A DNA stretch of 64,000 nucleotides from Sulfuricurvum sp. (GTDB lineage Bacteria > Campylobacterota > Campylobacteria > Campylobacterales > Sulfurimonadaceae). The DNA lies in contig NZ_JALNYS010000006.1 in NCBI RefSeq assembly GCF_023229695.1, positions 1-64,000 on the forward strand, written 5' to 3'. The notes beneath the pieces are model-generated. The model saw only the letters and a list, made by a program, of their open reading frames with translations. It searched no databases and was not told where the DNA came from. The translations under genes were made by a program, and so were the position numbers. Shown here piece by piece: positions 44,301-51,590 of this stretch (its first letter is position 1; each line of letters opens with the position of its first letter).

Positions 44301-45377
44301 TGCCAGTTTCGCGTGATTTGCTTCTATGCTATTAAGCAAACCTTTATACTCATACAGTGCTGCAGATGCAGTTCCAATAAGTGCTGCTGTAGCTATCCAC
44401 GGGTTGAGTTTAACGGCAGTGTTAAAAGTCAATTGTGAAATAGTTGCTATTTTTGTCGCGATATTGATTTCTTTAAGGGCGGCAATACCTGTACCTAATA
44501 AAGTTATGCTATAGAAAGTACCAGCTGCAATAGCTGCTTCTTTCGTATAATGTATTAATTCCTCAAGCTCTCCATTCTGATTTGATATCACTAAATTTAG
44601 GGAATTAACTATCTTTTTAGCACTATCAAACATGCCGCTGTCACGAGCGATAGTATCTTTGAGAGATGTCCATGAATCTTCGAGATTCGATACAGCTCCT
44701 ACCCATGTCTTAGCTTGCTCATCCATCATACCCGCGTATTTTTCGTTAAAGATCGCTTCGAGAGTAGATTTGATAATCTGCTTATTATTTTCAATGATTT
44801 GCGTTTTGGCTTGACCGCTTGAATCTATCCAATTATATGCAATCGTATTACCCGACATCTTTGCCGTGATACCAAATTCTTTAAGACGTTCATTTTCTCC
44901 GGTCATGGCATCCGCCATCGCTTCGACCGATGCCATCAGCGGCTTGCCTAATGCGGCAGCTGTATCACCAAGAGTTTTAAGAGATCCATCCGTCGCATCG
45001 ATACCATATGCTTTAAGGCGAATAAATGCCTCCATAGTTTGATCGAGGGTATATGGAGTCTTTGCAGTAAAATCTTTTACCCATGCCAGTGACTGTTCCG
45101 CTTTTTGTGCTGATCCGCTGAGAACTTTGAGCGATACGGCATATTGCTCAAACTTACCAGATGTTTCGATGAATGATGATGCTGAAGCAGTAAGACCTGC
45201 AAACCCAAGACCGGTTGCAGCTAATGCCGCTACTTTACCAAGTGAACCTGCAAAAACACCTACAGAATCTGAGGCATCAGCACTTTTTTGACTGATTTTT
45301 TCAAACCCATCTTGAGTGACTTCAAGGGCTTTAGTATCGGAATTGATTTTTATACGGATATTTAAATCGTTTGCCAT
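41298..45377 (-). CDS. tail tape measure protein
   Basis: 1359 residues, the longest prophage gene. The N-terminus (about 1-280) matches tape-measure proteins with a SAQKAEQSLAWVKDFTAKTP segment, followed by AAALGKPLMASVEAMADAMT. Central hydrophobic Gly/Ala runs (GAIGGAIGTVILPGVGTAIG, AALGSIIGGAFGS) suit membrane insertion on DNA injection, and the rest is helical. The C-terminus has the common GGIVNSPTWSIVGERGPEAV motif. Its length fits a long flexible tail of roughly 200 nm, using the usual rise of 0.15 nm per residue. Confidence 0.92.
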   Translation of the reverse strand: MANDLNIRIKINSDTKALEVTQDGFEKISQKSADASDSVGVFAGSLGKVAALAATGLGFAGLTASASSFIETSGKFEQYAVSLKVLSGSAQKAEQSLAWVKDFTAKTPYTLDQTMEAFIRLKAYGIDATDGSLKTLGDTAAALGKPLMASVEAMADAMTGENERLKEFGITAKMSGNTIAYNWIDSSGQAKTQIIENNKQIIKSTLEAIFNEKYAGMMDEQAKTWVGAVSNLEDSWTSLKDTIARDSGMFDSAKKIVNSLNLVISNQNGELEELIHYTKEAAIAAGTFYSITLLGTGIAALKEINIATKIATISQLTFNTAVKLNPWIATAALIGTASAALYEYKGLLNSIEANHAKLAGQTAFTGDLKFLQGKDTNQQLHDTVKRSKELRAEQEVLIQTYKLRNGYAYQSSKNDKEQADRKARILAITEEQNALVAYAEKLKQIKAASALKGANNDKTAVQIALPEKGGIPKSDKPKKGKTPAQTEAEELNVVIKRLDLQQSATLDYYKTIGDASSVYAIEEADKLQKLASAGILTNEQILAVWDADNKKFTDKKTADEQEYLNKLSESGNIFAKENEEKNQKKLDSEKYLYSSMLQLSGDWYTSESIKLGEQYNEFEKAGIDKLQLQEWLNASMFSLDKKHYDEQSELAKKQFEEQNKFWLDLFGDVEKAMDNQIFDAMVGKWNSFGDWLSDFWSSLTTSIARAASSQLSSALIGGVKDLLLGTPNTANMSLFRSVGSAFTADAILADNGYVSATALSSIQSLSGSTVDAAGFTTTAGGSVLDAAGQVTKSGSDIGTLLNAASGLQSAYAAMTTGLGTMAASGSASLATGAYNLGWTAAGDFFTGGATGLLGTGSGFATGSAGSYGATLIPMVGGALMGGLAGYATGAIGDRIFGADTRAANYGAIGGAIGTVILPGVGTAIGAALGSIIGGAFGSTKVQKSGYAFTQTTSADAGLEDVKTFQEMRKKSWFKSSEWTDYYALSGTQKKAVEGVFDTYDYLLTQLGSSEKIFIDAGNYVGDSYKDVLSKNFISLYTGIEQTISGVFGVEIKNAKFDDIYSYWSDYATSIDKTVTEALTTSIGSYITATRQFSEWQLGSGTVEQLKFKSDYLNADLSALEAQMGVSDISVENFLSEYEKAIKDSFDPQTIAQWQNLGTALMSATDAYDAYINAVDATTESLNNAASAAAASALSLQKTAQDMLLTGESNFNTSQKAAYAKNLLTENAAAFAVTGSDAAKANMEQYAKEYLTNLKSSTTDADEYRKSVAQVMQLLGGATPYATGGIVNSPTWSIVGERGPEAVIPLSSGAVPVNIQMQGSNDNADTKMAIIKGLTLIKKLVDTLDRVTQGGNEIRVRAYP

Positions 45378-45395
45378 CTCACACTCCCTTGAAAT

Positions 45396-45686
45396 CTATT
45401 TTTGTTTTGTCGAATTAAACGCATTCGTCATATGCTTACAGACTCGTAATACTTCCAGCTTATCCAGCTCATACTGCTCGCAAAACAACATAACGATCCC
45501 GCTATCAGTTTGCGCATTAGCGAACCCACTTTGCAAAGCGAGCGTCCAGCAGTCGATCAATAAATATTCTTCTTCATCGCATGGGACCATTACCGATTCT
45601 TCGTCCATCTCTTCAAGCATGGATTTGAGATGGATAAAGCTCTCATCTCTTCCATACTCTCCGGCAAACCGGATGAGTCTTTTTAC
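45396..45686 (-). CDS. T-domain extension of the tail assembly chaperone, made by -1 frameshift
   Basis: In the -1 frame relative to the upstream gene the sequence is open from 45686 (VKRLIRFAGEYGRDESFIHL) through MLEEMDEES to the stop at 45396, 96 residues. There is no ribosome site before the only ATG (45620). The reading joins the G-like gene at a GGGAAAG slippery heptamer just before its stop, as in lambda G-GT. The fused product would have about 198 residues. Confidence 0.8.
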   Translation of the reverse strand, partial: VKRLIRFAGEYGRDESFIHLKSMLEEMDEESVMVPCDEEEYLLIDCWTLALQSGFANAQTDSGIVMLFCEQYELDKLEVLRVCKHMTNAFNSTKQK

Positions 45687-45991
45687 TTTCCCTGCTTTGC
45701 CTCACTGATAATCGCTTCAAGAGCTTTAACAAAGTCCATAACATTGCCCTCTTCATAGAGCTCTTTAATGATCCGGTTGACCACTTCAGCTTCATTTAGG
45801 ATCAAATGCATACGCACTATTTTTTCAAACAGATCTGAGCCTGTTTTACCATCTTGCTGTGCATAAGCATTAATATCCTTCGCCTCGTTGGTTGAAATCG
45901 ATTGCACGGTAATAGAGGTACTTGTACCGTCTAAAAAGTCATAAACGACTGGGACATTTTGACGCTTCGCGCTAAGTACTTTTGATGCCAT
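45683..45991 (-). CDS. tail assembly chaperone (lambda G-like)
   Basis: 102 residues, acidic in its C-terminal half (ELYEEGNVMDFVKALEAIIS). It sits between the tail tube and tape-measure genes, where siphoviruses encode the chaperone that coats the tape measure. The last codons CAG GGA AAG TAA place GGGAAAG in the X-XXY-YYZ register immediately before the stop, allowing a minority of ribosomes to shift -1 into the T extension. Confidence 0.8.
   Translation of the reverse strand: MASKVLSAKRQNVPVVYDFLDGTSTSITVQSISTNEAKDINAYAQQDGKTGSDLFEKIVRMHLILNEAEVVNRIIKELYEEGNVMDFVKALEAIISEAKQGK
45686..45692 (-). promoter_or_regulatory. programmed -1 ribosomal frameshift site GGGAAAG
   Basis: Identical to the lambda G/T slippery heptamer, in the correct register and abutting the zero-frame stop. 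The next 66 bases in the -1 frame contain no stop before joining the downstream ORF. Confidence 0.8.
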
Positions 45992-46000
45992 ATTTGATCC

Positions 46001-46921
46001 TTATTTCAGTGTAATTAAGAAATTGTTGTTGGCGGTTCCGCCATTTTCAAGGGTAAAAGCCCGCTTCATAGTGACACGCCCGCGATCATCGGATTCGTCT
46101 ACAGAATCGCTGAATGCTTTAGCCGCATCGATTACGAGCTGGTTACCTGTGCTTCCCACGGTAATGCTGATAACGCTTTGCCCACCTGCTGCGAGCTGCG
46201 TCCATGCGTTTTCATCGGTAGTCTTCGTTTTTACAAACGTAATCGAGAGTTTTGGTTCATAATTTTCGATGTAAAACTCATTGGTATTCGAAGTATATGA
46301 GCGTTCTACTTTTGCCCCCAGGTCAAGCTCAAAATCCATAATGGATAATGTAGTTCCCGATACGGTCACAACCGTATTTGCTTTGCTCATAATGATTTTC
46401 GAACCGGCATTGAGCGTTACGACAGGATTAGTCTCAGCCCCTGCAGCAGCTGTCGTAACACCTTTGGTATCAAACGAAACTTTAACAGGCTCCCCGATTT
46501 TTCCGCTGATTTTCATGCTTGCTGACATTCCCGTAACGAGACGTGAAAAACCGTCGTTATAGACTTTTGCCTGTCCTGTACCGCTGGAAGTAATCCCTCC
46601 AAGCTTATATTCAGCCTTCGTAGTTGCGGTCAGGGTTTCTGCCAAACCGGAAATTTTAAAGAGGTTTGACGCTTCGCATGCCGTGCCGAGGGTAACCGGG
46701 CTTCGCAACTCCATGCTAACCGAAAATTCAGCCGTGACATCGGAATTGTCTACGTACCCTGTAGAGCTCGCCAGTGATCCGGCTCCGATCGCGTCTGATT
46801 TACCCGTCTTTACCTTCGGGCTTAGCAAAATCGGATCGGTGATAGCCACTACATCCGTCGTGGCCGGAACCGCACCCGATTTAATAATTACCGTATTTTT
46901 AAGCGTTTCTTGCAGAGCCAT
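46001..46921 (-). CDS. major tail tube protein
   Basis: 306 residues, rich in Ser, Thr and beta strands (MALQETLKNTVIIKSGAVPA; SMELRSPVTLGTACEASNL). It is placed after the tail-completion genes and before the chaperones and tape measure. No contractile sheath gene is found, so the tail is non-contractile. Length is within the range of tube proteins carrying an added Ig-like C-terminal domain. Confidence 0.75.
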   Translation of the reverse strand: MALQETLKNTVIIKSGAVPATTDVVAITDPILLSPKVKTGKSDAIGAGSLASSTGYVDNSDVTAEFSVSMELRSPVTLGTACEASNLFKISGLAETLTATTKAEYKLGGITSSGTGQAKVYNDGFSRLVTGMSASMKISGKIGEPVKVSFDTKGVTTAAAGAETNPVVTLNAGSKIIMSKANTVVTVSGTTLSIMDFELDLGAKVERSYTSNTNEFYIENYEPKLSITFVKTKTTDENAWTQLAAGGQSVISITVGSTGNQLVIDAAKAFSDSVDESDDRGRVTMKRAFTLENGGTANNNFLITLK

Positions 46922-47075
46922 CTGCTACCTCCTGTGTAAAAATTAATACTGAAGCACGTTTAGTATCGAGTAGTTGTTTTGCGGTGTCTGGGTTGACGAT
47001 AACCTCTCCGCTGTATTCTTTGCCCCCGATGATGAGCACGGTTGCTTCATCGATCATCAATTTGACTTCATTCAT
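46899..47075 (-). CDS. small phage protein, 58 residues
   Basis: MNEVKLMIDEATVLIIGGKE, then YSGEVIVNPDTAKQLLDTKR and ASVLIFTQEV, ending at 46899 inside the next gene (23-bp overlap). GGAG lies 5 nt upstream of the ATG. Mu-like phages often encode a tiny protein here, before the tube or sheath gene. Function not known. Confidence 0.65.
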   Translation of the reverse strand: MNEVKLMIDEATVLIIGGKEYSGEVIVNPDTAKQLLDTKRASVLIFTQEVADGSARNA

Positions 47076-47083
47076 GTGTGCTC

Positions 47084-47440
47084 CTATTTTTCGATAACCC
47101 GGATTTCGCAGCGGTACTCGATGATGCCATTATCAAACCCTACCGGGTAGATGGATTTGAGTCGAATCTCATCTCCATACGGACCCTTGCGGGCTTCGTC
47201 TTCGATCTTAGTGTCGATCGAATCGAGAAGCGGGTAGATCCGGTTTGTTTTAGCGTCGAGAATCTTCTTCGAAACATAGAGACCAAAAATGTATTCCCGG
47301 ATTGCGAATCCTTCTTTTGCCATCCCCTCAAATGAGAGGAGATTTCCTTCCGGACGGATCAATTTGGAATCGTCGATCGAGTCGATATCGAGTCCGCTCA
47401 ATGCTGTCAGAATCTTCTCTTTGGCTGTTTCGACACTCAT
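47084..47440 (-). CDS. Mu gp37-like tail completion protein
   Basis: 118 residues (SVETAKEKILTALSGLDIDS; EYRCEIRVIEK at the end). The stop of the preceding DUF1320 gene shares the base of its ATG. Its size and place match the gp37-type proteins that finish the head-tail connection or tail terminator. Assignment is chiefly by position. Confidence 0.6.
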   Translation of the reverse strand: MSVETAKEKILTALSGLDIDSIDDSKLIRPEGNLLSFEGMAKEGFAIREYIFGLYVSKKILDAKTNRIYPLLDSIDTKIEDEARKGPYGDEIRLKSIYPVGFDNGIIEYRCEIRVIEK

Positions 47441-47865
47441 CAGTATCCCGCCAATGTCGATTTTCCAAACTGTCGATCATCCGATGTCTTATTCGTCGCG
47501 TATTGCCCGGATACTACCGCCTGTTCGGCTTCCGGGGCACCCACCGACATCTTCCCGCTCTGGATTTGCTTGAGCAGATCGATCGAGCGACTGTATCCTT
47601 TGTCGATCGATTCGGGCATGTTCTCCGCAAACCGACGTTTATACAGATGGTAGATTGAGAGTTCGACGCTGATCTGGCGGATGATCTCCGGAACCGGATC
47701 GAGTACTGTACCCCCGGTGAATGCCAAGACCATCCCAGTAGCCTTTGTGATCGCTTCATCGACGCGGGAGGTAATGATCGCACCTATCCCTTCATCGTCG
47801 GTGAGCCGCTGTACATCATCGGCCGTGATGGTGGACGTTATATCCGACAGGGTGCAGTATGCCAT
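47440..47865 (-). CDS. Mu gp36-like head-tail connector (DUF1320)
   Basis: 141 residues starting MAYCTLSDITSTITADDVQR, with the LTDDEG and VDEAITKATGMV helices and AFTGGTVLDPVPEIIRQISV that mark DUF1320. Homologues lie behind the major capsid gene in Mu-like phages and join head and tail. Its ATG shares one base with the previous stop. Confidence 0.8.
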   Translation of the reverse strand: MAYCTLSDITSTITADDVQRLTDDEGIGAIITSRVDEAITKATGMVLAFTGGTVLDPVPEIIRQISVELSIYHLYKRRFAENMPESIDKGYSRSIDLLKQIQSGKMSVGAPEAEQAVVSGQYATNKTSDDRQFGKSTLAGY

Positions 47866-48164
47866 TACGCTTCACCCCCTCCAGCGGGAGAGTTCAGGAA
47901 AGCGACAATATCGGCTTTTTTGGTGACCCCTTCGGGGATAGTGACACTGCGCTGTTCTGCCAGTGCTTTAAGATCATCGATCTTCATGTCAGCAAGCGGG
48001 TCTTTATCCGAGTCAGCTGTGACTTCTACCTTTTCTGCATAACCATTGTTGATCAGAAAATCCGCATTCTGCGAATCACACTCGAACGGATCTCCCCCCG
48101 GAGTCTGCAACACGCCATTGTGTATAATTGCCACTGTAGCAATCACTAAAACCATTGTTTTCAT
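47865..48164 (-). CDS. FluMu-like small protein with SAP/LEM-like helix pair
   Basis: 99 residues. The central region matches the FluMu_N type (GGDPFECDSQNADFLINNGY) found in Mu-like phages after the capsid gene. The C-terminal half (DLKALAEQRSVTIPEGVTKK, ADIVAFL) resembles a SAP/Rho-N type nucleic-acid-binding helix pair. A short hydrophobic N-terminus is present. Role uncertain, perhaps DNA or head stabilisation. Confidence 0.65.
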   Translation of the reverse strand: MKTMVLVIATVAIIHNGVLQTPGGDPFECDSQNADFLINNGYAEKVEVTADSDKDPLADMKIDDLKALAEQRSVTIPEGVTKKADIVAFLNSPAGGGEA

Positions 48165-48175
48165 TTTTTCCCTTC

Positions 48176-49105
48176 TTACGCAATGACGTTTTGGATAAAG
48201 TATCCAAGATCAGGTGCAGTGATCAGTTCTTTTACCGATTCTCCGGCACGAACTACGATTCCGCCACGTAGACCGATATCTCCATCTTCTCTTTCCATCC
48301 CTAAACGATCTCCGAATTGGGCCGTAAACCCAAACGTAGTACCACTTTGGGTATTGGCCAATTGATCTCGATAAAGGAGAGAAATGTGTTTGCCCCATAC
48401 CCGTTGCATAGCAACCGTCTGCCCTTTGCGAGCGGTATTTACAAAACTTTCTCCGACGGCAATTGCTTCAAGCTCAAAAAGTGCGGCAATATCTTCACGG
48501 CGGGCGATACCGCTATCCCCTGCATTTCCTAAAACTGCTTTTACAATTTTGGGATGGCGGATCAGCGCGCTAAATGCGGCTCGTCCGATTGTCATAATGT
48601 TAGGACGCATCACCATTGCGTCCAATGCATCCATAATGGTCTTAATCGGATCGGATGTCGGGTCGGAAAACTGGCTACTACCGGAGAGGACGATTTTATT
48701 AGCCGCAGCATAGTTGTTTGCATTAAAAACCAAACCTGCGGTCCGGACTTCACGATCAAGCTCAATGAGGTTGGTAATCCCCATTATCGCATTCCCCTTC
48801 GGATCATAATTCGCCGGTGCAGCTGCAATATCATCATTTGGAATCGGGTCGTCAAGGCCGTAATCATCGACGGACGCCGTTTGTTCAGTCGCTGAAAATT
48901 CAACCTGATTCGGTTTGGATTTACGTCCCACTTTTGTATCTGGGACCGTAAAGCTTTCTCCAATCGGATACGTCATGTATTTGAAAGATCTACTTCCGAC
49001 CGGCACGCGCGGCAATACTGTATCGGCGATCATTGCTTTATTTCTGTAAGCAATCGAAATCGCGGTCAACTCAGGTGTAATGGTAAATGGGTATTTTGTT
49101 GCCAT
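48176..49105 (-). CDS. major capsid protein
   Basis: 309 residues, typical for HK97-fold capsids of Mu-like phages (gpT type). It starts MATKYPFTITPELTAISIAY and contains VLPRVPVGSRSFKYMTYPIG and DDYGLDDPIPNDDI, a pattern seen in capsid proteins of this group. It follows the protease and a DUF2190-type cement gene. AGGAGA lies before the ATG. Confidence 0.85.
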   Translation of the reverse strand: MATKYPFTITPELTAISIAYRNKAMIADTVLPRVPVGSRSFKYMTYPIGESFTVPDTKVGRKSKPNQVEFSATEQTASVDDYGLDDPIPNDDIAAAPANYDPKGNAIMGITNLIELDREVRTAGLVFNANNYAAANKIVLSGSSQFSDPTSDPIKTIMDALDAMVMRPNIMTIGRAAFSALIRHPKIVKAVLGNAGDSGIARREDIAALFELEAIAVGESFVNTARKGQTVAMQRVWGKHISLLYRDQLANTQSGTTFGFTAQFGDRLGMEREDGDIGLRGGIVVRAGESVKELITAPDLGYFIQNVIA

Positions 49106-49114
49106 GTTCTCTCC

Positions 49115-49471
49115 TTAAATTTTCGACTGGATGATATTTACGGTACCGATATCCCCGACAACTCCGGATACCATCGCAAAACCGATCGTACGGCTTCCCG
49201 CAACGGTCGCCGCAATAGCTTTTCCAGCGGCGTCAGTGGTTACCGGACCACCGCGCACAATCGTTCCACCGAACTCTACCTCTGCAATATCATCCATTAC
49301 GATATCAAGACGGTCCCCTGTGACTCCACCCAAATCCGAGACACCGATAATGTAATCGGTAGCTGCCGTTGCCAGGACAACCGTATTATCATCGGCTCCA
49401 AATTTTACGATTCGATATGCCGGAATATCTCCCCCGGCCACATAATTTTTAATAAGATCAGGATTAGCCAT
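49115..49471 (-). CDS. DUF2190-type capsid cement protein
   Basis: 118 residues from ATG at 49471 with AAGGAG upstream. NYVAGGDIPAYRIVKFGADD and IIGVSDLGGVTGDRLDIVMD are characteristic of the DUF2190 head decoration family, which binds three-fold sites on the capsid. The start overlaps the stop of the protease gene. In-frame sequence upstream belongs to the overlap and is not part of the protein. Confidence 0.8.
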   Translation of the reverse strand: MANPDLIKNYVAGGDIPAYRIVKFGADDNTVVLATAATDYIIGVSDLGGVTGDRLDIVMDDIAEVEFGGTIVRGGPVTTDAAGKAIAATVAGSRTIGFAMVSGVVGDIGTVNIIQSKI

Positions 49472-50408
49472 GGTTGGCTCCTTTTGTAATGTGGGATACC
49501 GCCTGTGAAATTGAAATCGTCCGACCGGCGGCGGCTTCGGACTCTTTGAACTCGACCGCTTTTGCAGCGATCGCTTTGGGGTCACTCAGATCATCATCGC
49601 CGGCCGCATCGGACATTTCTCCAAATGTAATTACTTTCGGCAGAGAGGAGAGGAAGTGCTCAACCATTTTGGTTGCAGGTGCGTCCCCTTCGGCAAAGGT
49701 GTAGATGCCCACCGTGTCAGCAATCGATACCATGTCGATAGCCATCTGCCGCTGCGCTGGAACAATCCGTCCTTGGGAGATAAGAGAGTCGATGAAGGCT
49801 TCTCGCTCTTTACCTCGGGTTTCATTGCGGATATCAGTAAGCTGCGCTTCGAGTTTTTTACGAGCCTCTTCTTCGTTAAAAGCAGCCGTTGACGCTTCCG
49901 CGAACTTTGTCTCAAGTGCCGCTTCATTTTGCTTTGACGCTTCGAGCTGCGCTTGTAGTGCTTTGATCTTTTCATCTTTATCCTCACCCCCCTCAGTACT
50001 TTCGCCAAATTCGATCGTGATGCACTCTTCATCGGAGGCAAAAGCGATATCCTTCAATCCTTTGATTGCCGGAGGCTGTGCACCCAAGAACCCGACATGA
50101 CGAAGGGTCATATCCGGATAGAGGGCAATGGAGCGTTTTTTCCACAAACCGCTTTTTACCCCTTCTGCAAACTCAGGGAGCACTTGTTTGAATTTACCTA
50201 GAAGAAGTCCTCCCTCACGCTTGAGTCCTTCAACCCATGCATAGGCAGGAGCATTATCTTTCGGGTGTCCGATGACTGCAGGTGCTTCATGGTTCGATGG
50301 ATCATACTTGGCGACAATCGTGTCGAGATCCTGTTCCGTCCATGTTTGCGTTTTTCCTGAAGAATCCGTATGAGTGCCGGCACGAAACAACTCAATCCAG
50401 TGTTCCAT
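49464..50408 (-). CDS. Mu gpI-like prohead protease with scaffold domain
   Basis: 314 residues from ATG at 50408, with AAGGAG just upstream; longer in-frame versions start with improbable residues. The N-terminal half (MEHWIELFRAGTHTDSSGKT; APAVIGHPKDNAPAYAWVEG; KRSIALYPDMTLRHVGFLG) is the Mu protein I protease. The helical C-terminal half (about 170-300, KIKALQAQLEASKQNEAALE) is the scaffold, equal to Mu Z. It shapes the prohead and cuts itself out. It is the first gene of the leftward late unit. Confidence 0.87.
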   Translation of the reverse strand: MEHWIELFRAGTHTDSSGKTQTWTEQDLDTIVAKYDPSNHEAPAVIGHPKDNAPAYAWVEGLKREGGLLLGKFKQVLPEFAEGVKSGLWKKRSIALYPDMTLRHVGFLGAQPPAIKGLKDIAFASDEECITIEFGESTEGGEDKDEKIKALQAQLEASKQNEAALETKFAEASTAAFNEEEARKKLEAQLTDIRNETRGKEREAFIDSLISQGRIVPAQRQMAIDMVSIADTVGIYTFAEGDAPATKMVEHFLSSLPKVITFGEMSDAAGDDDLSDPKAIAAKAVEFKESEAAAGRTISISQAVSHITKGANHG

Positions 50409-50579
50409 CATTTCTCCTTCTAATTCGATTTTATAAGTCGCATTGTAAGACGCACAGCCTCTCCAAAAATAGAATAACCGCTCCACAATCAGTTCTAAAA
50501 AAAGTTCTAAAAACCATTCAAGTAGACGCCTCCGCTTCATAAAGCGACAATTGCGATATTTAAAAAAAAAAGGATGTGC
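50409..50579. promoter_or_regulatory. divergent intergenic region between the two late units
   Basis: 171 bp without an ORF I accept. It separates the leftward protease/tail unit from the rightward packaging unit, so promoters for both must lie here or upstream of it. It has a direct repeat AGTTCTAAAAA (two copies near 50490-50515) that could bind a late activator; no sigma-70 consensus is convincing. Confidence 0.5.
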
Positions 50580-50936
50580 ATGGGAGACGTCGAATTAATA
50601 AAACTGCTTGTAAGCGTTGTCGGGATCGGGGGGTTATTCTTTATTGCGTGGTTCTTGGTGAACAAGAGCTTGACAACGACCAGTCAAACTATGGCGGAGA
50701 CAATCAAAAAAACCATCGAGGAACAATCAGAAAAAGACCAACGCAATTTTCAAATGCAGCTCGATGCGTTTAATCGCATTATGGATGAGCAAAGCAAGCG
50801 TGAAGAGCGTAGTTATGAACTCCTAAAAGATCTTCTAGAAACCAACCAACATCATGCGGCCATCATCGCTCGCGTAGAACATAAAATCGACACTCATCAC
50901 CAGTGCCCTGTTATCCGAGGAGAGCTAAAACCATGA
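50580..50936 (+). CDS. membrane-anchored coiled-coil phage protein
   Basis: 118 residues from the second ATG at 50580, which has AAGGA 5 nt upstream. One membrane segment (about 8-27, LVSVVGIGGLFFIAWFLVN) is followed by a long polar helix (TIKKTIEEQSEKDQRNFQMQ). It is the first gene of the rightward block. Similar proteins with one span precede terminase genes in Mu-like phages; role unknown. Confidence 0.65.
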   Translation: MGDVELIKLLVSVVGIGGLFFIAWFLVNKSLTTTSQTMAETIKKTIEEQSEKDQRNFQMQLDAFNRIMDEQSKREERSYELLKDLLETNQHHAAIIARVEHKIDTHHQCPVIRGELKP

Positions 50937-51178
50937 GAAATGAAATTCTAAGAGCCAAGGGTCGTATTGCCGAACTTAAAAGCAAAATTGCTGAAAAAGA
51001 GCTCGAAGCATCTGGGCTTATCATCCAAATCCGCACCTTTGCCGACCCTTATGAAAACGATATGAGCCGTATTAAATCAGGTCAAATTCGCACCGCTTCC
51101 CATCTCCTCGATGAATCCATCACCACGATTAAAACCCTTCGCTCCGAATTGGAACGGTTGGAGGACGACATTGGCTAA
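50933..51178 (+). CDS. small coiled-coil phage protein (DUF2730-neighbour type)
   Basis: 81 residues from ATG at 50933, overlapping the previous stop by ATGA. Almost wholly helical and charged (MRNEILRAKGRIAELKSKIA, EKELEASGLIIQI). The terminase small-subunit gene starts inside its last codons. Mu-like phages have a comparable small helical gene here. Confidence 0.65.
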   Translation: MRNEILRAKGRIAELKSKIAEKELEASGLIIQIRTFADPYENDMSRIKSGQIRTASHLLDESITTIKTLRSELERLEDDIG

Positions 51179-51590
51179 GAAGCAGCTCCTTTTTGCCGAC
51201 GCCGAACGGCTTTACGTTATTGACCAGTGTACGATGGGCGATATCGCCTCACGATTACGTATCCACGAAAAAACCGTTGCCAACTGGAAAGAAGAAGGCG
51301 ACTGGGAGAACAAACGCCGCAACCACCTTTCGGGCAAACAGGCGTTTCACGAAGAGCTCTATGATTTTTCCCGCAAATTGATGCAGAGTATCAAAGCAGA
51401 TATGGACGCGGATAAAGAGGTTTCTCCTGGGAGATTTTTCGCTCTCACAAAAATGCTTCCCATGCTGATCAAAACCAAAGATTACGAAGAGATCATCGCC
51501 CGCAAAGAAAAAGAAGAAGAGAAAAAAGGCTCCGGCTCAATTACAGAAGAGACGATGCGCCTTATCGAAGAAGAGCTCGGCATCCGATGA
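51171..51590 (+). CDS. terminase small subunit (DUF1804-like)
   Basis: 139 residues from TTG at 51171, chosen because GGAGG lies 7 nt upstream and the protein then starts LAKKQLLFADAERLYVIDQC. A helix-turn-helix follows (MGDIASRLRIHEKTVANWKE), as in DUF1804 proteins. It recognises phage DNA for packaging. The stop overlaps the start of the large subunit by ATGA. Confidence 0.8.
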   Translation: MAKKQLLFADAERLYVIDQCTMGDIASRLRIHEKTVANWKEEGDWENKRRNHLSGKQAFHEELYDFSRKLMQSIKADMDADKEVSPGRFFALTKMLPMLIKTKDYEEIIARKEKEEEKKGSGSITEETMRLIEEELGIR

